A stretch of 22,194 bases of DNA, taken from the IMG/VR virus record IMGVR_UViG_3300010153_000135, positions 1 through 22,194 of that record. One strand, given 5' to 3'. Both the position numbers and the translations under genes were made by a program. Source of the stretch: a virus. Of this stretch, positions 17,038 through 22,194 are shown piece after piece; the stretch's first letter is position 1, and each line of letters opens with the position of its first letter. Under the pieces are notes generated by a model. That model saw nothing but the letters and a program-made list of their open reading frames with translations. It made no database searches and had not been told where the DNA came from.

Positions 17038-17098
17038 AAAAAATAGGGGAAACCCTCCACACCCATACAATGGGCTGTTACCAGCGGAGGGCTCCCCT
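17038..17098 (-). terminator. Intrinsic terminator after the major capsid gene (position of T7 Tphi)
   Basis: On the coding strand a long hairpin is followed by A and six T. The outer arm AGGGGA (17093-17098) pairs with TCCCCT (17045-17050), the next arm CCCTCC (17086-17091) pairs with GGAGGG (17053-17058), and a small inner hairpin CCCAT-TGT-ATGGG lies at 17062-17074. The T-run is 17038-17043. It sits between capsid and tail tubular A genes exactly as Tphi does between T7 genes 10 and 11. There it would let only part of the transcripts continue into the tail genes, so that capsid mRNA stays in excess. The strength cannot be judged from sequence. Confidence 0.88.
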
Positions 17099-17108
17099 TG
17101 ATTAACTA

Positions 17109-18338
17109 TTACTGACCGGGTTGCTGTTCGTCAGACCACACAACAACAGACTCAGGGCGCAATGCACCGTGACCCATGCTGTACTTGGATACAAACAGGT
17201 TACCTTGACGATTGATCAGATACTCTGACTCAACTGTCAAGTCCATCAGCTTCAGGGTAGCAAAGCCGCCCTTCTGGAACACTATGCCTGCTACATCGCT
17301 GTAGTTTAAGGCGTAGTTATTGTAATCAGCCTGTGATGTCCACCTGTTCTCCTCGCCAGTACGTATACCGTCTGGCAGATGGTTACTCACCAAGATGTTG
17401 ATCCCGGCTACCTGACCCAGCGACCCTGACGAGACAGAGCCCACACCACCGACATCTCTGTTGATGATGGAGTTCACTACGTCAGTATTCTCAGAGTTGT
17501 TAATCAACTCGTAATACATCGCAGGGGTGACAATCGCATAGCGATCACTCGAAGGAACATCCTTCTCATCCAATATCCGTGCCGACTCAAAGAGAGCCTT
17601 GCGGAGGTAAGATGCCTTTGGATCAGCCTTGAGTTTACCTTTAGCAGACCCAGTAGCTGGCCCAGCGTACGCCGTGTTCACGGCATCATACGTGAGGTTA
17701 GCTAGGGTTTCCGCATCGGTTCCAACCGTTACACCAGCAGACTTCATTGAGTACACAACGGAACCCTTCTTCGTCTGCCCTTCAATCCAAGCAGGAGCAG
17801 GAATCAACCCTGTCGTATCACCTGTTGCCTTGTTCGTAGGTAGTTTAACACTCTGCTTTGCGCCAGTTTTCATGGCAACTTGCAGTACGTTCTTATCAAA
17901 CTGGTTAGCCAAGGCTTCACCAAGTTGATGAGTGTACGGAGCACGAACGTCGAAGTGACTCACCAATTCATCGACAGCTGCTATGAACGTAGAGCTCATG
18001 AGCACCTTATCAATGTGGATCATCGTTTCAGTCTGAGTCATCTTGTTCAGACCGCCGCCTTCACCAGTACCGTTACCAACTGTCGCAGTCAGAATGTCCT
18101 GACCGGGGCTGTAGTAACCAGCTTTGGCTGTCCCTATGATGGGGAACTGTGCTGATTTACCCTTCGTGATCGTTCGGATCGTATGAAGGGGTTTCATTAT
18201 ATTCTTCTCATCGAAGACCGTCATTACCTCACCGGCAAACTTCTTTAAGAAGAGAGCGGTTGAGTCGTTTGCACCTTGGTTTGCGCCTACGCGGCCAGCT
18301 GTTCCGCTGCCGAATAGATTATCTGCATATCCTGCCAT
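17109..18338 (-). CDS. Major capsid protein, T7 gp10A-like
   Basis: This 409-aa protein forms the icosahedral shell (HK97 fold). The N-terminal third matches T7 gp10: ALFLKKFAGEVMTVF, then IRTITKGKSAQFPIIGTAKAGYYSPG (T7: VRSISSGKSAQFPVLG), and VRAPYTHQLGEALANQFD (T7: VRSEYTSQLGESLAM). The C-terminal half contains the usual KALFESARILDEKDVP and RYAIVTPAMYYELI segments. The length is close to gp10A (345 aa) plus small insertions. It is the only gene with a long leader (105 bp, two hairpins) upstream and a strong terminator downstream, so its mRNA is probably made and kept at a high level. No sign of a gp10B-type frameshift extension was found; in-frame stops follow at once (TAA TAG). Confidence 0.96.
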   Translation of the reverse strand: MAGYADNLFGSGTAGRVGANQGANDSTALFLKKFAGEVMTVFDEKNIMKPLHTIRTITKGKSAQFPIIGTAKAGYYSPGQDILTATVGNGTGEGGGLNKMTQTETMIHIDKVLMSSTFIAAVDELVSHFDVRAPYTHQLGEALANQFDKNVLQVAMKTGAKQSVKLPTNKATGDTTGLIPAPAWIEGQTKKGSVVYSMKSAGVTVGTDAETLANLTYDAVNTAYAGPATGSAKGKLKADPKASYLRKALFESARILDEKDVPSSDRYAIVTPAMYYELINNSENTDVVNSIINRDVGGVGSVSSGSLGQVAGINILVSNHLPDGIRTGEENRWTSQADYNNYALNYSDVAGIVFQKGGFATLKLMDLTVESEYLINRQGNLFVSKYSMGHGALRPESVVVWSDEQQPGQ

Positions 18339-18443
18339 AATATTTTATCTTATTAATATTTCTAAACAACTAAACGACCATAGCACTCACTATGGTCTCA
18401 CCAATCCCTTCGGATTTGCGTCCAAGTTGTCTGTCGTAACAGG
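18339..18443 (-). promoter_or_regulatory. 105-bp leader of the major capsid gene
   Basis: This is the longest non-coding stretch in the window and holds no plausible small gene. On the coding strand it contains, in order, a small hairpin (AATCC-GAAG-GGATT, 18403-18416), a perfect 8-bp-stem hairpin (18376-18397), a direct repeat GTTTAG-TT-GTTTAG, and an A/T-rich segment AATAAGATAAAATATT before the ATG. In T7 the corresponding area carries the strong phi10 promoter, so I infer that this leader carries the late promoter, an RNA processing or stability element, or both. I could not identify a promoter sequence with certainty. Confidence 0.55.
18376..18397 (-). repeat. Perfect 8-bp inverted repeat upstream of the capsid gene
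   Basis: The coding strand reads GACCATAG-TGAGTG-CTATGGTC, a perfect 8-base stem with a 6-base loop. It is followed by GTTTAGTTGTTTAG, which is T-rich but not a clean T-run, so it is at best a weak terminator. It may instead be an mRNA 5' stabilising or processing hairpin for the capsid transcript. The opposite strand of the element contains ACTCACTAT (18385-18393), identical to nine bases of the T7 RNA polymerase promoter consensus but pointing away from the capsid gene. Confidence 0.6.
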
Positions 18444-18710
18444 CTATTCGGCTTCCCCTTCGGGCAAATCTAACGGCCCCGCTAACCAACCTTCAGGTAG
18501 AGTGACTCTGTTTTTAGAGAGTTCCCACTCAGTACCATTCCAGTAGTACACACGGCCTGTGACCTTTGGCCCTAAACGAACCAACGTGTCACTTGTTGGA
18601 ATGAAGACTACTCTTTTCCCACTTGTCAAGCATCCGCTGCTTCCAAGCGTCACGCAACTTGCGAGGGACAGCAGGAGCAACCGTTGCTTTAACGGGTTTA
18701 GCAGCTTCAT
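18444..18710 (-). CDS. Small putative lipoprotein (88 aa), possible lysis or envelope protein
   Basis: The N-terminus is a lipoprotein-type signal: basic residues K2, K8 and R10, a Leu-rich core from residue 11, and two possible lipidated cysteines, C19 in LASC (good lipobox) and C27 in SSGC. The mature part is short and has a compact aromatic motif, RVYYWNGTEWELSKNRVTLPEGW, followed by an acidic C-terminus. I have a general sense that small phage and mobile-element lipoproteins with a YYWNG.W.LS....PEGW pattern exist, but I cannot give a firm family. It follows the holin-like gene by 23 bp and precedes the capsid leader. By position and topology it could be an outer-membrane spanin (Rz1-type) partner or an envelope-modifying lipoprotein; function is not established. 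The ATG at 18710 has only a weak GGA close upstream. Confidence 0.72.
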   Translation of the reverse strand: MKLLNPLKQRLLLLSLASCVTLGSSGCLTSGKRVVFIPTSDTLVRLGPKVTGRVYYWNGTEWELSKNRVTLPEGWLAGPLDLPEGEAE

Positions 18711-18733
18711 TCCATAGTAAACTTAGTATCTCT

Positions 18734-18997
18734 CTAAGAATTGCTATTAGTGCTGCTGCCATTAGCTGCGTCCAGTTTCTTGAGGGTCAATCGAGAGCCT
18801 GTGTAGCCAAGGGCAACAAGAGCAGCCATGATTAGGCCAACAACCTTAGTCAAACCATCGCTTTCATCCAGTATTCCAGAGGAAGCAACGGCTCCAAGGA
18901 CTACAGCAGCCATGCTCATGTAGAACTCGGTGGATTTATATCCCGGTTTCTTAACCGTTTCGTTCTCCACCGGCACACTCAATTTAGTCTTGGGCAT
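18734..18997 (-). CDS. Holin-like small membrane protein (87 aa, two transmembrane helices)
   Basis: Two hydrophobic helices are visible, about residues 25-43 (FYMSMAAVVLGAVASSGIL) and 49-66 (LTKVVGLIMAALVALGYTG), joined by a short acidic turn (DESDG). The N-terminus is charged and the C-terminus polar and Ser/Asn-rich. The pattern KSTEFY...GIL...GYTGSRLTLKK is typical of small phage holin-type proteins. Class II holins such as T7 gp17.5 (67 aa) have a similar size and two helices. A holin makes holes in the inner membrane at the end of infection. The start ATG at 18997 has a good AGGA site 6 bases upstream, and the gene begins 2 bp after the secreted-protein gene. A non-lytic membrane role remains possible because no endolysin is seen here. 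Confidence 0.68.
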   Translation of the reverse strand: MPKTKLSVPVENETVKKPGYKSTEFYMSMAAVVLGAVASSGILDESDGLTKVVGLIMAALVALGYTGSRLTLKKLDAANGSSTNSNS

Positions 18998-18999
18998 AT

Positions 19000-19326
19000 C
19001 TATTCCTGTTTGCTTCTGCTGATTTCACCAAGCTTAAGATGTACCTTGTTGGTCTTGGTTCCTAAGAAAAGTGAAGGAAACGGAAGTTCCAACGAGAGAT
19101 ATGGAATCTTTAACCTGACTCCATCCGACGAAACGCTGGCATCTGGGGTTACCCCTGCCTTAGCTCCCAAACAAAGAGAGGGAATTGGCCAAGAAATTTT
19201 TTGACCAAAAAGCGTTACGTTAGGGGAGGGCTTAAGGCTCGCTCCAAAGGCACTCGGTTTCTTACCGTTCGCACTTGCAGTCGTTGCGAACAACGCTACA
19301 CCAATGATTAGTATTAGTTTTTTCAT
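19000..19326 (-). CDS. Small secreted protein of unknown function with internal repeat (108 aa)
   Basis: Residues 1-19 form a clear Sec signal peptide (MKKLILIIGVALFATTASA) with cleavage expected before Asn20. The mature part of about 89 residues is basic and contains two similar segments: ISWPIPSLCLGAK at 44-56 and LELPFPSLFLGTK at 79-91, which share P.PSL.LG.K. The repeat suggests a small beta-rich domain with hydrophobic edges. I do not recognise the family. The ATG lies 1 bp after the scaffold stop, with GGAG about 12 bases upstream. With the holin-like and lipoprotein genes it makes a set of three envelope-directed products. A signal peptide is unexpected in a structural operon; a periplasmic role in lysis or in altering the host envelope is the simplest guess. 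Confidence 0.7.
   Translation of the reverse strand: MKKLILIIGVALFATTASANGKKPSAFGASLKPSPNVTLFGQKISWPIPSLCLGAKAGVTPDASVSSDGVRLKIPYLSLELPFPSLFLGTKTNKVHLKLGEISRSKQE
19004..19007 (-). promoter_or_regulatory. Ribosome binding site of the holin-like gene
   Basis: AGGA on the coding strand ends 6 bases before the ATG at 18997 and overlaps the last codons of the upstream gene. It is a clear Shine-Dalgarno sequence and supports the start. Confidence 0.6.
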
Positions 19327-19327
19327 A

Positions 19328-20071
19328 TTATATTACTTCTCCGCTCGTCATACTCAGTCGTTTCTCTACGTGAGCATGCCAATTTCTGTCGCCTGCTTTG
19401 TAGCGAGGGTCTTTCATATCCTGCTGCATCTCATAGGTAGACCCATAGCCTCCTACAGTAGGGGTCTTACCCCCTTGAACTAAAGTAGGTGTAGAAGATT
19501 CACCCGTAGCGGCTCGGTACTGAGACCATAACCCCTTAATAGCTAGGCTTGCGGCGTTGATATCCCCTGTGATGGCATCGTTGTAGGCATCAAGTTCAGA
19601 TGGGTCTACATTCTCAGAAGCCCACTCGGTCATGGCATCATAGTTATCGTCACCGCCTACAATATTAAGAAGCCCATTCTGGTGGGCCTCATTCAGGCTG
19701 TTCTGCCCTTGAATATAGCTGTCAACAAGGTCTCTAGAGATACCCTTCTTTTCTAGAGCTTCATACGTGGCATCTTGCAGTCCCCCCTGCTCATTATATT
19801 CATCGTTGTACTGATCAAACTCTTCAGAAGTTAAGAGCCCTTCAGCCTCTGCACGGCCAGAAGACATCTTCTTTTCCAGCTGATCATATGCAGAAGCTAG
19901 AGCTTCAGGTGAGTCAAACTTATCGTGTAACCACTCTGGTCGTTCGGCCCCCTCCTCTTGAGGTTCCTCTGTTTCCTCTATAGGCATTGGATTCTCTTCA
20001 GATTCCATTACCTCTAGAGACGGATCATCGGGTGGGGTCTCTTCCGCACCCATTGTTACTCGGTCTACCAT
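19328..20071 (-). CDS. Capsid assembly scaffolding protein, T7 gp9-like
   Basis: This 247-aa acidic protein has a Glu/Pro-rich, probably disordered N-terminus, then PEWLHDKFDSPEALASAYDQLEKKM (residues about 46-70), the segment typical of T7-like scaffolds, and a central VGGDDNYDAMTEWASENVD with downstream AYN.AI...IN.AS.AIKGL...Y. The C-terminus has the basic-aromatic end (EMQQDMKDPRYKAGD...V.KRL) that in such scaffolds contacts the capsid protein. It directs prohead assembly and leaves before DNA packaging. The start ATG at 20071 follows an A/T-rich leader (ATAAATAAAAATAAT) without a Shine-Dalgarno sequence; a second in-frame ATG lies six codons later at 20053. In T7 gene 9 is directly followed by gene 10; here three small genes come between. 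Confidence 0.93.
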   Translation of the reverse strand: MVDRVTMGAEETPPDDPSLEVMESEENPMPIEETEEPQEEGAERPEWLHDKFDSPEALASAYDQLEKKMSSGRAEAEGLLTSEEFDQYNDEYNEQGGLQDATYEALEKKGISRDLVDSYIQGQNSLNEAHQNGLLNIVGGDDNYDAMTEWASENVDPSELDAYNDAITGDINAASLAIKGLWSQYRAATGESSTPTLVQGGKTPTVGGYGSTYEMQQDMKDPRYKAGDRNWHAHVEKRLSMTSGEVI

Positions 20072-20085
20072 ATTATTTTTATTTA

Positions 20086-20994
20086 TTAATACTCTCTGCC
20101 CTTGGTGTCGTATCTCTTCTTCTTTCGTGCTCCTGTCTTCAGGTTAGATGAAATTGGTGCGCCGGGATGGGTGTCTTTTACCTTACCCACCTCACCAAGC
20201 TGCTTGGAGGGTGGTCTCCTCCTGTTCTTAGCTGTTCCTTGGCCAATGTTTAAGCGTTTACGATCAGCCTTGGTGTGGGCATCCGAAGCGGTCTTCTGCA
20301 TAGACTTAGGTTTCGACCTAGATATATTCTTCGCGCCTGTTTTTACAGACGATAGCGGCTTGCCTGCCTCATGTCCCCCTCTTCGTGCCTGATCTTTGGC
20401 ATATTTAACATCTGAAGTACCACGACCTACCCGTTTTTGCTGCCTCGTGCCAGACTTCACGATGTGATCCATAAGATTACGCTCGGCAGCTTTCTTACTT
20501 CTTTTCTTGAAGCCGCTTCCAGCCGCCTTCTTTGCAGCCTTTGTCAGGAGAGCTTTACCAGCGGCATAGCCTGCCTTCGCAGCGCCTCCAACAGGGACAA
20601 GATACCCTGCGATATCAAGGGCTTTGGCTGCTCGCTCCTTAAGGGTATGCTTTCTCACATTAGATGCTGCATGTTCACCCGCCTTCCGTGCTCCCTTCTG
20701 AGCCTCGATCAGCATGGTCTTTCGACGCAAGCGATCACGATTCTTTGTGGCAGTAGCAACAGCGGCCTTGGCCTTGTCCACTCTAGCCTTACTTTGACTA
20801 ACAGATGCTTTTGACGCTGCCTGCTTCCTTCTAAGACGCGCTTGTGTCTCGGCCTTGTTCGCAAGAGCTTGCTTAAGTGGGGTAATCTTAGCCTTCAGGA
20901 GGGAACCCTTTAGTTTCCCCTCCGTTTGTCTTAACTCCCGCTGGATTCTTGCGGTGTTCGCTTCCCGCTGTCTTTGTTGTTTCGATTTAGCCAT
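20086..20994 (-). CDS. Highly basic protein of unknown function between portal and scaffold (302 aa)
   Basis: The protein is extremely rich in Lys, Arg, Ala and Gln. Residues 1-100 look like a long charged helix or coiled coil (RQREANTARIQRELRQTEG; LRRKQAASKASVSQSKARVD). About 126-151 is the only hydrophobic part, Gly/Ala-rich (ALDIAGYLVPVGGAAKAGYA), and the remainder is basic and probably disordered, ending KKKRYDTKGREY. I do not recognise a family. The composition resembles histone-like or core proteins that bind DNA, and its place between portal and scaffold suggests it is packaged or involved in head assembly, but this is inference only. It begins 5 bp after the portal stop with no clear Shine-Dalgarno sequence and ends 14 bp before the scaffold ATG. 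T7 has no equivalent at this place. Confidence 0.75.
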   Translation of the reverse strand: MAKSKQQRQREANTARIQRELRQTEGKLKGSLLKAKITPLKQALANKAETQARLRRKQAASKASVSQSKARVDKAKAAVATATKNRDRLRRKTMLIEAQKGARKAGEHAASNVRKHTLKERAAKALDIAGYLVPVGGAAKAGYAAGKALLTKAAKKAAGSGFKKRSKKAAERNLMDHIVKSGTRQQKRVGRGTSDVKYAKDQARRGGHEAGKPLSSVKTGAKNISRSKPKSMQKTASDAHTKADRKRLNIGQGTAKNRRRPPSKQLGEVGKVKDTHPGAPISSNLKTGARKKKRYDTKGREY

Positions 20995-20999
20995 TATAA

Positions 21000-22194
21000 T
21001 TATTGTTGCATACCTTGTTGCATGGCTCCCGCCATCGCTTGAAGTTGTTCAGGGTTCTCGTTCGCCATCTTGCCAGCAGCCGAAGCACCAGCAGGGATAG
21101 CCTTATCCATCATCTGCATCTGTTGGGCCTGCTGCTGTTCCGCTTGGATTTCCTCCTCAGACCGGATGAGACCTTCAACGTCTATCCCTAGAGAGGTGGC
21201 CCTACGTTTGAGGTAGTCACTCATGTTAACGTAGGTAGCAAACTTATCTCCCAGCAGCTGTGAAGCTCCAGAGATAAAACTGTCTAGCTTATTAAGGTCA
21301 TGCCCCCTACCCAATGCCTCAAGCCCTGTTACAATCGTTGGCTTTATGATCTTCTTGGGTAACTTGGGTAAGCGGCCTGACTTACTCATACGATCCATCA
21401 GTCGGTTGACTAATGGAAGCTGAAATTCTTGTGAAAGGATACTATATACCCCGCCGAGGACATCTTCAAGTTCTTGTGCCATGAACCTGATCTCTTCAGC
21501 AGTCACTCGCTCACCCTGTCTTTGGATGGCGGTGTTCATCAGGAAAGCAAACCCTAGTCGTTCTTTGATCTGGGTTATAGTTTCTTGAGCCACTCTGAAG
21601 TCGGCAAATTTTTCCATCTGCAAGACCGTGACATCTTGTGCGTTCCCTTGAACAATACTGCCGTTAGGAGCAGTAGCCAAAGTGCGTGGGCGTGTGGTTC
21701 CATTTGGATTTACTAAGAATATTACCTTTGCTGCTGCTGTTGCTCCCTCAACGATTGCTTGTGTCAACCCTTCGAGAGATTGTAGATCACCAAAATATTC
21801 CTCAATGAATCCTCTTCCGTAGTCCTCACCCTCGATGCGGGTGTACCTAAGAGGAACCCAAGGACTCTTGTCTAAGGGATAGGAGCCACGAGCGGAGGGG
21901 ATATCCATATCGGCAACCTCCTGTCGCACCATCCACTTATTCTCGTGACGATATATTCCAGTATAAACATCGACACTCCTTTGGCCGTGCGCCATTCCAC
22001 CTTCAGTCTCATGCCCTGCCTCCTGTATAAAGTTACGGATATCTTCAGGTAAGACATCAGGATCAACACTTTCTTTAACAATAATAGACTGCACGTTCCC
22101 CATTGGGTCACGCTTACAGACATACCTATCTAGATTAAAAATTCTAATGCCTCCCTTGTCAGGTACATACAAGAGAACATTGCCTGCTACTACC
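21000..22194 (-). CDS. Portal (head-tail connector) protein, T7 gp8-like, partial (N-terminus outside window)
   Basis: The frame is open to the window edge, giving 397 visible residues; T7 gp8 has 536, so about 140 N-terminal residues are missing. The first visible residues, VVAGNVLLYVPDKGG, correspond to the VTGN.LLYLP segment of T7-like portals, followed by FNLDRYVCKRDPMGNV. Further on, a conserved core reads VPLRYTRIEGEDYGRGFIEEYFGDLQSLEGL, then the LGFAFLMNTAIQRQGERVTAEEIRFMAQELEDVLGGVYSILSQEFQLPLV region typical of the family. The C-terminus is Gln/Met-rich (EIQAEQQQAQQMQMMDKA). The dodecamer forms the packaging channel and the tail attachment site. The TTG at 22172 is an ordinary internal Leu codon, not a start. 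It is the first gene of the visible virion operon. Confidence 0.95.
   Translation of the reverse strand, partial: VVAGNVLLYVPDKGGIRIFNLDRYVCKRDPMGNVQSIIVKESVDPDVLPEDIRNFIQEAGHETEGGMAHGQRSVDVYTGIYRHENKWMVRQEVADMDIPSARGSYPLDKSPWVPLRYTRIEGEDYGRGFIEEYFGDLQSLEGLTQAIVEGATAAAKVIFLVNPNGTTRPRTLATAPNGSIVQGNAQDVTVLQMEKFADFRVAQETITQIKERLGFAFLMNTAIQRQGERVTAEEIRFMAQELEDVLGGVYSILSQEFQLPLVNRLMDRMSKSGRLPKLPKKIIKPTIVTGLEALGRGHDLNKLDSFISGASQLLGDKFATYVNMSDYLKRRATSLGIDVEGLIRSEEEIQAEQQQAQQMQMMDKAIPAGASAAGKMANENPEQLQAMAGAMQQGMQQ

Noticed and set aside
17030-17062. Upstream in-frame extension of tail tubular A (11 extra residues from a non-ATG start)
   Set aside because: The extension lies within the terminator hairpin and T-run, has no family similarity, and the ATG at 17029 gives the expected N-terminus.
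17100-17120. Possible gp10B-style frameshift product of the capsid gene
   Set aside because: Two stop codons end the capsid frame and the terminator begins at once; no slippery site with a downstream extension frame was seen.
18376-18397. Calling the capsid-leader palindrome a terminator
   Set aside because: The stem is perfect but followed by GTTTAGTTGTTTAG rather than a T-run, and a terminator directly before the capsid gene would be counterproductive unless a promoter lies after it.
20437-20814. 125-codon open frame on the plus strand
   Set aside because: It is a shadow of the Lys/Ala-rich basic protein gene; the Leu/Cys/Ser-rich product is what the complement of Lys, Arg and Ala codons gives.
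22168-22172. TTG at 22172 as start of the portal gene
   Set aside because: The frame is open to the window edge, and the upstream residues VVAGNVL belong to the conserved portal sequence, so the gene is simply truncated by the window.

Overview
The window is the structural (virion) module of a T7-like podovirus. Every supported gene lies on the minus strand, so transcription runs from position 22194 down to 1. Protein similarity to T7 is clear for the portal, scaffold, major capsid, both tail tubular proteins, the gp13-like and gp14-like internal proteins and the tail-fibre N-terminal domain, and the order follows T7 genes 8 to 17. No host can be named. No tRNA, integrase, insertion sequence or CRISPR array is visible. 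The replication and RNA polymerase genes that would place the phage taxonomically, and the packaging genes, are outside the window.

Layout in reading order (right to left): portal C-terminal part (21000-22194, cut by the window edge); a very basic 302-aa protein of unknown function; scaffolding protein; three small genes that look secreted or membrane-bound (108-aa signal-peptide protein, 87-aa two-helix holin-like protein, 88-aa putative lipoprotein); a 105-bp leader with two hairpins; major capsid protein; a strong intrinsic terminator; tail tubular protein A; a very large tail tubular protein B (1595 aa, about twice T7 gp12); gp13-like protein; gp14-like protein; two giant internal virion proteins (1448 and 1584 aa, gp15- and gp16-like); a short gp17-like tail-fibre adaptor (192 aa); and the start of a second fibre-type protein (1-595, cut by the window edge). 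Genes are nearly end to end, many separated by 1 to 5 bases or overlapping. The only real non-coding gaps are the capsid leader (105 bp), the capsid terminator (about 80 bp) and a 37-bp spacer before the last gene. No gap exceeds 300 bases.

How it works together: portal, scaffold and capsid protein build the prohead; tail tubular A and B form the short tail below the portal; the gp14/15/16-like proteins form the internal core that is ejected to carry DNA across the envelope; the gp17-like adaptor and following gene form the fibres. The terminator directly after the capsid gene is placed like T7 Tphi and would make capsid mRNA more abundant than tail mRNA.

The least ordinary parts are the two large insertions in tail tubular protein B, the three-gene envelope-directed cassette between scaffold and capsid genes, the basic protein after the portal, the palindromic capsid leader, and the split fibre. 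I see no wholly new defence or mobile system here.
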